Shown: positions 16,429 to 25,514, counted from the stretch's first letter. The stretch is 64,000 bases of DNA from Marivibrio sp040218065 (GCF_040218065.1 NZ_JAVJQE010000009.1:1-64000), one strand, 5' to 3'. A program made the numbers and translations. Notes: generated from the letters alone by a model not told the origin.

Positions 16429-16622
16429 ATGGTCTCTCCCGGTTTACCCGATCGGATGCCGACCGGCGGTTGGCGTTGTCCCGGTAGTCCGACCCCGATG
16501 GCCACTTAAGGTTGATGCGCCCTGCATCCACCCGGCCGTCAGGCGGCGGGATCGCGATTCGATCGCCCGACCGTCGTGCGGCGAGCAAGCGTCCGCGATC
16601 CGCATTCCCGGAAAGCGCGCGG

Positions 16623-16650
16623 ACTATAGGGATTTCGCAGACGCTGTCAA
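16623..16650 (-). promoter_or_regulatory. rpsD promoter
   Basis: On the minus strand TTGACA and TATAGT are separated by 16 bases. The predicted start is about 190 bases before the rpsD ATG, leaving a long leader that could be regulatory, as S4 autoregulates its own mRNA in other bacteria. No specific structure was identified. Confidence 0.7.
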
Positions 16651-16693
16651 ACCCGGCGCGCCGGGCGCGACGAGCCTTTTTTCAGGAGCGTTC

Positions 16694-17623
16694 ATGACCG
16701 CTGGCGGCGAGATCGACCAGGACGCGTCCGACGCCGAACGGGCGGCGCACGCGCGCGGCTTCGCGCTGACGCTGTTCGGCGTCATGGTGCTGACGCCGGA
16801 CACGCTTTTGATCCGTCTGATCGACACCGATCCATGGACCATGACCTTCTGGCGCGGCCTATTGATGCCCAGCGCCCTGATGATCGCCTATTGGGTCGTT
16901 CGGCGCGGGAAGATGTGGGCCGACATCCGCGGTCTCGGCTGGGCGGGGCTCGCGGTTTCGGGCATCTACGCCGTCAACGCGCTCAGCTTCGTGCTCGCGG
17001 TGGAGCACACGAAGGTCGCCAACGTGTTGGTGATCCTGGCCGCGGCCCCGCTGTTCGCCGGGCTGTTCTCGGTCATTTTCCTGCGCGAGCGGGTCCCGCT
17101 GCCGACCTGGGCGGCGATCGCCGCCGGCGTCGCGGGCGTCGCCATCGTGGTGGGCGGCGGCTTCTCCGCCGGGACGTCGGTCGGCGATCTGTTCGCCCTG
17201 CTGACGGCCTTCTCGCTGGCCGGCACCTTCACGGTGATCCGCAAATCGAAGGCGCGCAACATGGTGCCGGCGACGGCGCTGGGCGGGTTCCTCACCATGA
17301 TCGCGATGATTCCGCTGGCCGATCCGGGATCGCTCGAAGGGATGCGGCTCGGCATGATGCTGCTCTTGGGCCTCGTCGTGCTGCCGATCGCCTTCGGCCT
17401 GATCACGCTGGGTCCGCGCACGGTGCCGGCGCCGGAGGTGGCGCTGCTGATGCTGCTGGAGACGGTGCTGGGTCCGTTCTGGGTCTGGCTGGCGATCGGC
17501 GAGGCGCCGGGCCTGCCGACCTATATCGGCGGCGCGGTCGTCCTCGGCGCGGTCGCGCTCCACGCCGTCTGGCGCCTCAGCCGCCGCCGGCGCGTCCGGC
17601 CCCATCCGCCGCCGCATGGGTGA
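16694..17623 (+). CDS. DMT-family transporter (EamA)
   Basis: A 309-residue membrane protein with ten hydrophobic segments arranged as two EamA halves. The first half ends with LVILAAAPLFAGLFSVIFLRERVPLPTW and the second with VALLMLLETVLGPFWVWLAIGEAP, the typical E-R/E-P turn of drug/metabolite exporters. An AGGAG Shine-Dalgarno just before the ATG decides the start; the frame is open further upstream but through non-membrane sequence. The C terminus is Arg/Pro-rich. The substrate is unknown; it stands alone and is divergent from rpsD. Confidence 0.88.
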   Translation: MTAGGEIDQDASDAERAAHARGFALTLFGVMVLTPDTLLIRLIDTDPWTMTFWRGLLMPSALMIAYWVVRRGKMWADIRGLGWAGLAVSGIYAVNALSFVLAVEHTKVANVLVILAAAPLFAGLFSVIFLRERVPLPTWAAIAAGVAGVAIVVGGGFSAGTSVGDLFALLTAFSLAGTFTVIRKSKARNMVPATALGGFLTMIAMIPLADPGSLEGMRLGMMLLLGLVVLPIAFGLITLGPRTVPAPEVALLMLLETVLGPFWVWLAIGEAPGLPTYIGGAVVLGAVALHAVWRLSRRRRVRPHPPPHG

Positions 17624-17635
17624 ACGCGGGCGCCG

Positions 17636-18151
17636 TCAGCCCAACGCCGCCAGAATGCTCTCGGCCACGCTCAGCGGCGCGCGGCGAGCCGTGTCCAAGC
17701 GCAAATCCGCCTCCGGCCAAGGCGGCGTTCGCCGGGCGCGCGCCTGTTCCCAGCTTGGCGCGCGCGCCGCGCCCGCCGCCTCCCGACGCGCCTCGACCCG
17801 CTCGCGCCAGAGCGCCTCGTCGCCGCACCGCAGTTCGACCGCCAAAAAACGCGCGCCCGCCTCCGCGGCGACCGCCCGCCAGGCCGCGCGCGTCTCCGGC
17901 AGCGGATTGACGCAGTCCGCGATGACGACCGCCTTGCGGTCCAGGTGGTCGGCGGCGAGCGCATAGCCTACGAGGTAGCCCGCCGGCGTATCGGCCAGCG
18001 CCGGATCGTGGCGTCGAAGGCCGGCTTCGATCGCGTCCACCCGGACCACCACCGCGCCCGTGCAGAGGGCGAGCGCGTCCGCCGCGCAAGACTTGCCGAC
18101 GCCGGGCGGCCCCGACAGGGCGATCAGCAACGGTCCAGTGACAACGGCCAT
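17636..18151 (-). CDS. P-loop kinase/ATPase of unknown substrate
   Basis: A 171-residue protein with a Walker A (GPPGVGKS, about residues 14-21) near the N terminus, a DAIEAGLRR segment after strand 2, and IADCVNP in the position of the Walker B/catalytic strand. The size and layout resemble small AAA_33/shikimate-gluconate kinase-type proteins that phosphorylate small metabolites or nucleotides. The C-terminal part is Arg/Ala-rich. Its stop faces the DMT gene, and it lies 43 bases downstream of the kefC-like stop on the same strand, so it may share a transcript. Confidence 0.65.
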   Translation of the reverse strand: MAVVTGPLLIALSGPPGVGKSCAADALALCTGAVVVRVDAIEAGLRRHDPALADTPAGYLVGYALAADHLDRKAVVIADCVNPLPETRAAWRAVAAEAGARFLAVELRCGDEALWRERVEARREAAGAARAPSWEQARARRTPPWPEADLRLDTARRAPLSVAESILAALG

Positions 18152-18194
18152 CAGCGCTCCATCGCCTGTCGCCGCGCGCCGGCGCCGCGCGGTC

Positions 18195-19955
18195 TCAGGT
18201 CTTGTCCAGCCGGATCGTCTCGCCGCCCTCGCTGACGGCGTAGAGGCCGTCGACCTTCTGCTGTTTCAGCATGTCGGCGTCCGCGCGGCGGAACTCCTCG
18301 ATCACGCGATCGATCGTCTCCTCCCCCTCGCCCAGCCGGCGCAGGCCCTCGGCCGCCAGCACGACCGAGCTTTCGAAGGTGTCCCGCACGAAATAGTCGG
18401 CGTCGGAATCGATCATCTCCAGCGCGTGGATCCGGTCATGGGCGCGCGCCATGATCTTGATCTGGGGGAAGCGCTTTCGAATCTCCTGGATCGCCTGCAG
18501 GCACGCCTTCTGGTCGTCGATGGTGACGAAGATCATGTCCGCCTCCGCCGCCCCGGCGGCGGCGAGAACGTCGACGCGCGTCGCGTCGCCGAAATAGACC
18601 TTATGGCCGAAGCGCTTGGCCGCCTCGATCCGCTTGGGGTCGCCGTCGATCGCGGTCACCGGCACGCCCACGGACATGAAAATGCGAGCCACCACTTGCC
18701 CCACCCGTCCAAAGCCCACGACGATCGCCATGTTGCGATCCGCCTCGGCGGCGTCGGGCATCTCGCCGGTCTCGTCGGAGGTGAAAAGGCGGCCGATCGC
18801 CCGATCGCCGAGCAGACCGACGAGCGGCGTCAACGCCATCGAGACCGTCACAAGCGCCGTCATCAGATTCGCCTCGGCGGGCGAGAGGATCGCCGCGCCC
18901 GCGGCGACGGAGAACAGCACGAAGCCGAACTCTCCCCCCTGCGGCAGGGTGACCGCAATGCGGATCGCGTCTTTCGGGCCGGACCCGAAAAGCCGGGCCA
19001 GCGCGAACAGGATCAGCCCCTTGATCGCCATCAGCGCGACCGCCCCGCCCAGGACGAAGCCCCATTGCTGGATCACGATGCGCCAATCCACCGCCATGCC
19101 GACGGCGATGAAAAAGAGGCCGAGAAGCAATCCGCGGAACGGATCGATGTCGGCCTCGAGCTGGTGGCGGTATTCGGATTCGGCCAGCATCACGCCGGCG
19201 ATGAAGGCGCCCAGCGCCATCGACATGCCGACCATGTGCATCAGCAGGGCGGCCCCGATCACCACGAACAAGGCCGCCGCCACGCTGATCTCGTCCGAGC
19301 GCGTCGCCGCGATGATGCGAAACAGCGGATTCAGCAGGAACTTGCCGGCCAGCACCAGGGCGGCGATGACGCCGACGGCCTCGAGCGTCGCCAACCAATC
19401 GGGCGCCGCCCCTTCCGCCCCGACCGCCAACAAGGGGACGAGCGCCAGCAGCGGCACGATCGCCAGATCCTGAAACAGCAGGATCGAGAAGGCGCGCGTG
19501 CCGTAGGGCGTGTTGAGGTCGCCCCGCTCGCGCAGAATCTGCACGCCGAAGGCGGTCGAACTGAGCGCGACCGCGAACCCGCCGGCAAGCGCGGCGTTCC
19601 ACCCCACCCCCATGCCGTGGGCGGCGATCGCGGCGAGGAGAAGTCCGGTGATCATCACCTGAAGCAGACCGAGGCCGAAGATGTCGCGTTTGAGCGACCA
19701 GAGCCGCGACGGCTTCAACTCGAGCCCGATGACGAACAGCAGAAGCACCACGCCGAATTCGGCGAAATGCAGCACGTTCTCCGCATTGTCGATGACGGCG
19801 AGGCCGGCCGGCCCCAGCACCGCGCCGGCGGCGAGATAGCCCAGGATAGAGCCGAGCTTCAGGCGCTGGAAGATCGGCACGGCGACCACGGCGGCGCCCA
19901 GGAAGACAGCCGCGTTCTGGACCAACTCGACGCCCGCGCCTGAGGCCGCCGCCAT
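18195..19955 (-). CDS. CPA2 cation:proton antiporter (KefB/KefC type)
   Basis: A 586-residue inner-membrane antiporter. The N-terminal ~380 residues hold the Na/H-exchanger fold with many membrane segments (FAEFGVVLLLFVIGLEL; the CPA2-type LLFQDLAIVPLLAL). A cytoplasmic Rossmann RCK/TrkA-N domain follows from about residue 405 (VVGFGRVGQVVARIF), and then a region containing a second acidic strand. Kef systems export potassium in exchange for protons, often gated by NADH or glutathione adducts; a glutathione reductase gene is elsewhere in this window. The start is the ATG one base after the trmJ stop with GGAGGAGAG upstream, so it is coupled to trmJ. The specific ion is inferred. Confidence 0.88.
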   Translation of the reverse strand: MAAASGAGVELVQNAAVFLGAAVVAVPIFQRLKLGSILGYLAAGAVLGPAGLAVIDNAENVLHFAEFGVVLLLFVIGLELKPSRLWSLKRDIFGLGLLQVMITGLLLAAIAAHGMGVGWNAALAGGFAVALSSTAFGVQILRERGDLNTPYGTRAFSILLFQDLAIVPLLALVPLLAVGAEGAAPDWLATLEAVGVIAALVLAGKFLLNPLFRIIAATRSDEISVAAALFVVIGAALLMHMVGMSMALGAFIAGVMLAESEYRHQLEADIDPFRGLLLGLFFIAVGMAVDWRIVIQQWGFVLGGAVALMAIKGLILFALARLFGSGPKDAIRIAVTLPQGGEFGFVLFSVAAGAAILSPAEANLMTALVTVSMALTPLVGLLGDRAIGRLFTSDETGEMPDAAEADRNMAIVVGFGRVGQVVARIFMSVGVPVTAIDGDPKRIEAAKRFGHKVYFGDATRVDVLAAAGAAEADMIFVTIDDQKACLQAIQEIRKRFPQIKIMARAHDRIHALEMIDSDADYFVRDTFESSVVLAAEGLRRLGEGEETIDRVIEEFRRADADMLKQQKVDGLYAVSEGGETIRLDKT

Positions 19956-19956
19956 A

Positions 19957-20742
19957 TCAGCTCTCCTCCCGCCGGCGCCGATCGTAGCGCGGCGCATTGC
20001 GCTCCGCCCGGCGGATGGCGACGATGATCCCGTGCAGCGTGCTGATTTCCTGCTCCGTGGGACGGGCGCGCTGGAACAGGCTGCGGATGTTGCGCATCAC
20101 CGTCGGCTTCATCGGCGCGGAGCGGAAGAAGCCGCCTTCGTCCAGCTGTTCCTCCAGCCGGATCAGGAAATTGTCGAGGCTCTCCTTGGTCGCGACCTCT
20201 GAAAGATTGGTTTCCAGGCGCTCCGCCGGCGTCTCGTCGCCGGCGATCCACCATTCGTAGGCCAGCATCAGCACGGCCTGGGCGAGATTGAGCGAGGTGA
20301 AGCCGGGGTTGAGCGGGGCGGTGATGATGGTGTCGGCGAGGCTTATGTCCTCGTTGTCGAGGCCGGAGCGCTCGCCGCCGAACAGCACCCCGGCCTTACC
20401 GCCGCCGCCCGACGCTTCCGCCCGCATCTCACGCGCCGCCGCCGCCGGCGTCAACACGCGGGTCACCATCTCGCGCGGGCGCGCGGTCGTGGCGTAGACG
20501 CGGGTCAGATCGGCGAGCGCGTCGCGCGTCGTCTCGAAGACCTGGGCGCCGTCGATCACCTCCAGCGCCCCGGCCGAGGTCTCGCGCGCCTTCTCGCTTG
20601 GCCAGCCGTCGCGTGGGCGCACGAGGCGCAGCTCGGTCAGCCCGCAATTCAGCATGGCGCGCGCGACCATCCCGATATTCTCGCCCAACTGCGGGGCGAT
20701 CAGGATTACGACGGGCTTCTCGTCGGCGGCGGGATCGGTCAC
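19957..20742 (-). CDS. trmJ: tRNA/rRNA 2'-O-methyltransferase, TrmJ type
   Basis: A 261-residue SpoU/TrmD (SPOUT) family methyltransferase that should 2'-O-methylate position 32 of tRNAs using SAM. The knot motifs are visible: IAPQLGENIGMVARAMLNCGL near the N terminus, VLFGGERSGLDNEDI, and PLNPGFTSLNLAQAVLMLAYE. The C-terminal helical extension (EQLDEGGFFRSAPMKPTVMRNIRSLFQRA) is typical of TrmJ and not of the shorter TrmL/TrmH proteins. It is immediately followed by the Kef-type gene. Confidence 0.92.
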   Translation of the reverse strand: MTDPAADEKPVVILIAPQLGENIGMVARAMLNCGLTELRLVRPRDGWPSEKARETSAGALEVIDGAQVFETTRDALADLTRVYATTARPREMVTRVLTPAAAAREMRAEASGGGGKAGVLFGGERSGLDNEDISLADTIITAPLNPGFTSLNLAQAVLMLAYEWWIAGDETPAERLETNLSEVATKESLDNFLIRLEEQLDEGGFFRSAPMKPTVMRNIRSLFQRARPTEQEISTLHGIIVAIRRAERNAPRYDRRRREES

Positions 20743-20872
20743 GGGCGGAGCGCTGCCTACATTGCGGGGGAAACGGGCTCGCCTCTCGGTTTTAGACGAG
20801 GCGGGCCTCGATTGCCAACGGGCCGGCGCCCCTTTAGAACCGCATTATGCAAGAAATCCGGGGAGAGCGGCG

Positions 20873-21745
20873 ATGAGCGAGCATGTGCTGGGGGTGATCG
20901 GCGGCAGCGGCGTCTACGACATTGAGGGGCTCGACGGCGCCGAATGGACCTCGGTGGAGACGCCGTGGGGCGATCCCTCCGATCACGTGCTGTGCGGCGT
21001 GCTGGACGGGCTGCCGGTGCGCTTTCTGCCGCGCCACGGCCGCGGGCACGTGCAGACCCCGAGCTCGATCAACTACCGCGCCAATATCGACGCGCTGAAG
21101 CGTCTCGGCTGCACGGACGTGCTGTCCGTCTCGGCATGCGGATCGTTGAAGGAAGAGCTGCCGCCCGGCCGCTTCGTCGTCGTGGATCAGTTCATCGACC
21201 GCACCGTCGCCCGCGAGAGGAGCTTCTTCGGCCCCGGCTGCGTCGCGCACGTCTCGATGGCGCATCCGGTCTCGCGCTGGCTCGGCGACCGCTGCGAGGA
21301 TGCGCTGAAAGAGCTTGAAATCGCCTATCAGCGCGGCGGGACCTATCTGGTGATGGAGGGGCCGCAATTCTCGACGGCCGCCGAGAGCGCGCTCTATCGC
21401 AGCTGGGGCTGCGACGTGATCGGCATGACCAACATGCCCGAAGCCAAGCTCGCCCGCGAGGCGGAGCTGCGCTACGCCACCGTCGCGATGGTCACCGATT
21501 ACGATTGCTGGCATCCCGATCACGACCATGTCGATGTGGCGATGGTGGTGAAGACGCTGCTCGACAACGCCGACAAGGCTAGAGCGCTCGTCAAACGCGT
21601 CGCGGCGACGCTGACCGGCCCGACCAGCCCCGACGACGGCTGCGACGAGGCGCTGGAGAACGCTCTCATCACCCATCCGGACAAGCGTGATCCGGCGATG
21701 ACGGCGAAGCTCGACGCGGTGGCGGGGCGCGTGCTGGGCGGGTGA
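20873..21745 (+). CDS. mtnP: S-methyl-5'-thioadenosine phosphorylase
   Basis: A 290-residue phosphorylase that splits methylthioadenosine, a by-product of polyamine and homoserine-lactone synthesis, into adenine and 5-methylthioribose-1-phosphate. Family blocks: LGVIGGSGVYDIEGL, FLPRHGRGHVQTPSSINYRANI, VVVDQFIDRT, and YLVMEGPQFSTAAES plus VIGMTNMPEAKLAREAEL in the substrate site. The start ATG has GGGGAGAG upstream; earlier in-frame starts are non-family. It converges on mtnA, whose product takes the next step, across a repeat-rich gap. Confidence 0.95.
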   Translation: MSEHVLGVIGGSGVYDIEGLDGAEWTSVETPWGDPSDHVLCGVLDGLPVRFLPRHGRGHVQTPSSINYRANIDALKRLGCTDVLSVSACGSLKEELPPGRFVVVDQFIDRTVARERSFFGPGCVAHVSMAHPVSRWLGDRCEDALKELEIAYQRGGTYLVMEGPQFSTAAESALYRSWGCDVIGMTNMPEAKLAREAELRYATVAMVTDYDCWHPDHDHVDVAMVVKTLLDNADKARALVKRVAATLTGPTSPDDGCDEALENALITHPDKRDPAMTAKLDAVAGRVLGG

Positions 21746-21824
21746 GGGTTGCGACGCGCGGCGTCAGCGAGATCCGGGTCGGCCTGACGACCTTCCGGGA
21801 TGATGGTGCTTGCTGCAAATCACG

Positions 21825-21913
21825 GCGCCCCCGCGAAGGCGGGGGCCTCAGGAGGATCGCACGCCGGCGGCGAAGCCGGTTGAGAAAGGTCCCCGCCTTC
21901 GCGGGGACTCCCA
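21825..21913. repeat. Pair of inverted CCCCGC-hairpin repeats
   Basis: Two GC palindromes (CCCCCGCGAAGGCGGGGG and CCCCGCCTTCGCGGGG), with about 40 bases between them and in opposite orientation. They fill the gap between the convergent mtnP and mtnA genes and might also stop transcription from both sides, but there is no U tract. The same core occurs near 2.1 and 47.5 kb. Confidence 0.7.
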
Positions 21914-21968
21914 CCGGCGGGCTGACTTTATGACGTCGTCGCCCCGGCGGGATGAACGAACTCGCCCC

Positions 21969-23057
21969 CTACCGCTCGAACAACCCCGCCAGTCCTTCCT
22001 TCGTCGCGGGCGCGACGCCGCGCTCCGTGATCAGGCCGGAGACGAGGCGCGCGGGCGTCACGTCGAAAGCGTCGTTGCGCGCGGCGACGCCTTCGGGGGC
22101 GATGTCGACCTCGACCACCTCACCCGTCTCGGTGCGCCCGGCGATGCGGGTCAGCTCCCGGCCGCTACGCTGCTCGATCGGGATTTCGGCCAAGCCGTCC
22201 TCGACCGTCCAGTCGATCGTGGTCGACGGCAGCGCGACATAGAACGGAACCTCGTTGTCCTTGGCCGCCAACGCCTTGAGGTAGGTCCCGATCTTGTTGC
22301 AGACGTCGCCGCGCGCCGTCGTCCGGTCGGTGCCCACGATGCACAGATCGACCAACCCGCGCTGCATCAGATGGCCGCCGACATTGTCGGCCACCAGCGT
22401 GTGGTCGACGCCGTGCCGGCCGAGCTCGAACGCCGTCAGCGCCGCGCCCTGGTTGCGCGGGCGCGTCTCGTCGACCCAGACGTGGATCGGAATCCCGGCC
22501 TCATAGGCCATGTAGATCGGCGCCGTCGCCGTGCCCCAATCCACCGTGGCGAGCCAACCGGCGTTGCAGTGGGTCAGAACGTTGACCGGCTCGCCCTTCG
22601 GTTTTTGCGCCGCAATCTCTTCGATCAAGGTCAGGCCGTTGCGCCCGATCGCCTTGCAGATTTCCACATCCTCGTCGCCGATCTCGGCCGCGCGCGCCCA
22701 GGCCAGCGCCGCGCGCTCCTCGACCGCGCGGTTGTCGAGCAGCGCCGTCATCTGATCCAACGCCCAGCGCAGATTGACCGCCGTCGGGCGCGTCGAATAG
22801 AGCCGGTCGTAGGCGCGGCGCAGCCCCTCGTCGCTCGCATCCTCGTTGCAGGCCATCGCCATACCGTAGGCCGCCGTCGCCCCGATCAGCGGGGCGCCGC
22901 GCACCAACATGTCGGAAATCGCCCGCGCCGCCTCGTCCATCGAGGAGAGCGTCACCGTCGTGAAGCGATGCGGCAGCTTGGTCTGGTCGATGATCCCGAC
23001 CGATCGGCCCGGCTCCTCGACCCAGATGGTGCGATAGGGGATTCCGTCGATTTCCAT
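21969..23057 (-). CDS. mtnA: Methylthioribose-1-phosphate isomerase
   Basis: A 362-residue isomerase of the eIF2B-alpha-like family that converts methylthioribose-1-phosphate to methylthioribulose-1-phosphate. Motifs: VRGAPLIGATAAYGMAMA, RPTAVNLRWALDQM, the catalytic Cys in LTHCNAGWLATVDWGTA, the catalytic Asp in CIVGTDRTTARGDVCNKIGTY, and the substrate-site segment FYVALPSTTIDW. The start is the ATG before EIDGIPYRTIW; longer starts run through the upstream aldolase gene. It lies eight bases after the aldolase stop and is the last gene of the cimA-ald2-mtnA operon. Confidence 0.95.
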   Translation of the reverse strand: MEIDGIPYRTIWVEEPGRSVGIIDQTKLPHRFTTVTLSSMDEAARAISDMLVRGAPLIGATAAYGMAMACNEDASDEGLRRAYDRLYSTRPTAVNLRWALDQMTALLDNRAVEERAALAWARAAEIGDEDVEICKAIGRNGLTLIEEIAAQKPKGEPVNVLTHCNAGWLATVDWGTATAPIYMAYEAGIPIHVWVDETRPRNQGAALTAFELGRHGVDHTLVADNVGGHLMQRGLVDLCIVGTDRTTARGDVCNKIGTYLKALAAKDNEVPFYVALPSTTIDWTVEDGLAEIPIEQRSGRELTRIAGRTETGEVVEVDIAPEGVAARNDAFDVTPARLVSGLITERGVAPATKEGLAGLFER

Positions 23058-23065
23058 AGCGCGTT

Positions 23066-23722
23066 CTACTTTCGCTTCGGCTGTTTGCCGTACGTCTTGA
23101 ACTTCTCCAGCACCTCGGCCATTTCGGCGGCGCTCAGGATATGGGGATCGCCGAGCTGGCGGGCCAGCAGGTACTGCCGGGCCAGCGCCTCGACCTCCAC
23201 CGCCAGGGCCAGCGCCTTGGCCGGGTCGGCGGCGAAACCGATCATGCCGTGATTGGCCAGCAGACAGGCCGTGCGCCCCTCCAGCGCCGTCAGCATATGG
23301 TCCGACAGAGCCTGCGTGCCGAAGGTGGCGTAGTCGGCGCAGCGGATATCGATCCCGCCGGCCGCCGCCACCATGTAATGGAACGCCGGAATCCCCTCCC
23401 GCCGGCAACTCAGCGCTGTGCAATGCGGGGCGTGCGTGTGGACGATCCCGCCCGCTTCCGCCCGAGCCGCATAGATGTCGCGATGCATCCGCCATTCGCT
23501 GGAGGGAAGCAACGCGCCCTCGGCCCCGCCGTCGGACAGCCGTACGCGTACGATCGAATTCGGAGTCACGTCTTCGTATGCGACCCCGGACGGCGTGATC
23601 AGCATCGCCGCGCCGTCTTCCGAGCGGGCCGAGACGTTGCCGGACTTCCCCTGGTTGATCCCGGCCGCGTTCATGGCGAGCGCCGCGTCGATCACGGCCT
23701 GGGCGCGCTCCTGGTCGGTCAT
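23066..23722 (-). CDS. ald2: Class II aldolase, probable methylthioribulose-1-phosphate aldolase
   Basis: A 218-residue class II (fuculose-phosphate type) aldolase. The zinc residues are visible: Glu76 in SSEW, His95 and His97 in HTHAPH, and His158 in LANHGM; the phosphate-binding GKSGNVS is at 25-31. The family includes fuculose-, rhamnulose- and methylthioribulose-1-phosphate aldolases and the MtnB dehydratase. Its place eight bases before mtnA, opposite mtnP, and the absence of mtnB-C-D genes, point to the DHAP shunt: cleavage of methylthioribulose-1-phosphate to DHAP and 2-methylthioacetaldehyde. The fold is clear; the substrate is inferred from context. The symbol follows the Rhodospirillum usage. 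Confidence 0.8.
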   Translation of the reverse strand: MTDQERAQAVIDAALAMNAAGINQGKSGNVSARSEDGAAMLITPSGVAYEDVTPNSIVRVRLSDGGAEGALLPSSEWRMHRDIYAARAEAGGIVHTHAPHCTALSCRREGIPAFHYMVAAAGGIDIRCADYATFGTQALSDHMLTALEGRTACLLANHGMIGFAADPAKALALAVEVEALARQYLLARQLGDPHILSAAEMAEVLEKFKTYGKQPKRK

Positions 23723-23738
23723 GACGGTCGTCCCTTCC

Positions 23739-25334
23739 TCAGGCGCCCCGCGCGCCCGCCCGGAACAGCTTGTAGGCGTAGGCGTCGTAGAGCGCCATGA
23801 CGGAGGCGTCGATGATGTTGGCGGAGGCCCCCACGGTCGTCCAGCGCACGCCGTCCTGATCCTGGCTTTCGATGGTGACGCGGGTCACCGCGTCGGTGCC
23901 GGTGCTGTCGGCCGAGGGCGGCATGATCCGCACCTTGTAGTCGACCAGATGCATCTGCGCCAGATCCGGATAGACGCTCATCAGCGCGGCGCGTAAGGCC
24001 GTATCCAGCGCGTTCACCGGGCCGTTGCCGTTGGCCACCCGCATCGACTGTTCGCCCGCCACCTCGACCATCACCGTGGCCTCGGACTCGGTCACCAGAT
24101 CGCCGATCGCGTTGCGCCGACGCTCGTCGATCACCCGGAAGCGGATCAGGTCGAAATACTCCGGCACCTCGCCGCGCGTCCGGCGGGCCAGCAGTTCGAA
24201 AGAGGCCTCCGCCCCGTCATACGCGAAGCCGGCAAGCGCCTGGGCCTTCACCTCGTCCAGCAGACGGCGCAGCGCGGGCTCCTCCATCTCCACGCCGATC
24301 TCGTTGAGCATCGCGACGACGTTGGACCGGCCGGCTTGGTCCGAGACCACGATGCGCCGACGGTTTCCGACCAAATGCGGCTCGATGTGCTCGTAGGTTC
24401 GCGGGTCCTTGGCGACGGCGGAGACGTGCAGGCCGCCCTTGTGCGCGAAAGCCGCCTCGCCGACATACGGGCGGTGGCGGTCGGAGGGGCGGTTCAGCCG
24501 CTCGTCCAGCAGGCGCGAGACGTCTGTCAGCTCCTCGAGCCGCTCGCCGGCCGCCCCGCAGTCCATTCCCATCTTCAAGGCGAGCGACGGGATCACCGCC
24601 ATCAGATCGGCGTTGCCGCAGCGCTCCCCCAGCCCGTTGATCGTGCCTTGCACTTGGCGCGCGCCCGCGCGCACGGCCGCCAGGCTGTTGGCGACGGCGT
24701 TCCCGGTGTCGTTGTGCGCGTGAATGCCGAGGTGATCGCCCGGCACATGCTCCGCCGCCTCGGCGACAATGCGCGCCACCTCGTCGGGCAGCGTTCCGCC
24801 GTTGGTGTCGCACAGCACGATCCAGCGCGCGCCGGCCTCATAGGCCGCCGTGATGCAGGCGAGCGCGAAGGCCCGGTTCGCCTTCCAGCCGTCGAAGAAA
24901 TGCTCGGCGTCGAACATCGCCTCGCCCTTGCGCGCCTTGGCCAGCGCGATCGAGTCGCGGATCATCGCCACGTTCTCCGCGTGGTCGATCTCCAGCGCCA
25001 CGTCGACGTGGAAGTCCCAGCTCTTGCCGACGAGACAGGCGGCGTCCGCCTTGGAGGACAAGATGGGGGCGAGACCCGGATCGTTCTCCGCCGACCGCCC
25101 GGGCCGGCGCGTCATGCCGAAGGCGACCAGCTTGGCGGTCTGCAAAGCGGGCGGCGCCTGAAAGAAGGCGTCGTCGCTCGGATTGGCCCCGGGCCAGCCG
25201 CCTTCGATATAGTCCACGCCCAACGCGTCCAATCCGCGCGCGATCGCCTCCTTGTCCGCGACGGAGAAGTCGACGCCCTGCGTCTGCGCGCCGTCGCGCA
25301 GCGTGGTGTCGAAGAGGTAGATACGCTCGCTCAT
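23739..25334 (-). CDS. cimA: (R)-citramalate synthase
   Basis: A 531-residue member of the DRE-TIM isopropylmalate/citramalate synthase family. It condenses pyruvate and acetyl-CoA to citramalate, opening a threonine-independent route to isoleucine. The N-terminal YLFDTTLRDGAQTQGVDFSV and LGVDYIEGGWPGANPSD are diagnostic of the citramalate branch. HAHNDTGNAVANSLAAVRAGA and INGLGERCGNADL are catalytic-barrel blocks, and the metal His pair is in HAHND. The C-terminal LeuA allosteric domain covers about residues 400-525. The start follows family similarity. It lies 16 bases before the aldolase gene, so a biosynthetic gene leads the MTA-salvage operon. Confidence 0.9.
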   Translation of the reverse strand: MSERIYLFDTTLRDGAQTQGVDFSVADKEAIARGLDALGVDYIEGGWPGANPSDDAFFQAPPALQTAKLVAFGMTRRPGRSAENDPGLAPILSSKADAACLVGKSWDFHVDVALEIDHAENVAMIRDSIALAKARKGEAMFDAEHFFDGWKANRAFALACITAAYEAGARWIVLCDTNGGTLPDEVARIVAEAAEHVPGDHLGIHAHNDTGNAVANSLAAVRAGARQVQGTINGLGERCGNADLMAVIPSLALKMGMDCGAAGERLEELTDVSRLLDERLNRPSDRHRPYVGEAAFAHKGGLHVSAVAKDPRTYEHIEPHLVGNRRRIVVSDQAGRSNVVAMLNEIGVEMEEPALRRLLDEVKAQALAGFAYDGAEASFELLARRTRGEVPEYFDLIRFRVIDERRRNAIGDLVTESEATVMVEVAGEQSMRVANGNGPVNALDTALRAALMSVYPDLAQMHLVDYKVRIMPPSADSTGTDAVTRVTIESQDQDGVRWTTVGASANIIDASVMALYDAYAYKLFRAGARGA

Positions 25335-25354
25335 GGTCTCGTCATCCTCATGCT

Positions 25355-25501
25355 CCCTCTCCCCTTCAGAGGGGAGAGGGCGGGGTGAGGGTGGTCGCGG
25401 AAAGTGGGGGCGCAAGCGCTTGGCCGCATCGATCCCCTCACCCTCCCGCGACGAGTCCCGCGCCGCGGATCCCTCCCTCTCCCCTTAGGAAAGGGAGAGG
25501 G
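25355..25501. repeat. Composite CCCTCTCCCC palindromic repeat
   Basis: Two GC palindromes, CCCTCTCCCC/GGGGAGAGGG and CCCTCTCCC/GGGAGAGGG, stand at the two ends, with GGTGAGGG and CCCTCACC arms facing each other between them, so the whole is a nested inverted repeat. It separates cysS from cimA. This CTCTCCCC family is common between genes in alphaproteobacteria. Confidence 0.75.
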
Positions 25502-25514
25502 CGTTAACCGCCCC

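Noticed and set aside
18060..19943. 627-codon plus-strand frame opposite the Kef-type antiporter
   Set aside because: Low-complexity Arg/Asp/His/Gln translation with no motif, fully shadowed by a clear membrane transporter.
25355..25501. CRISPR array
   Set aside because: The repeats are inverted palindromic arms, not direct repeats with unique spacers, and there are no cas genes in the window.
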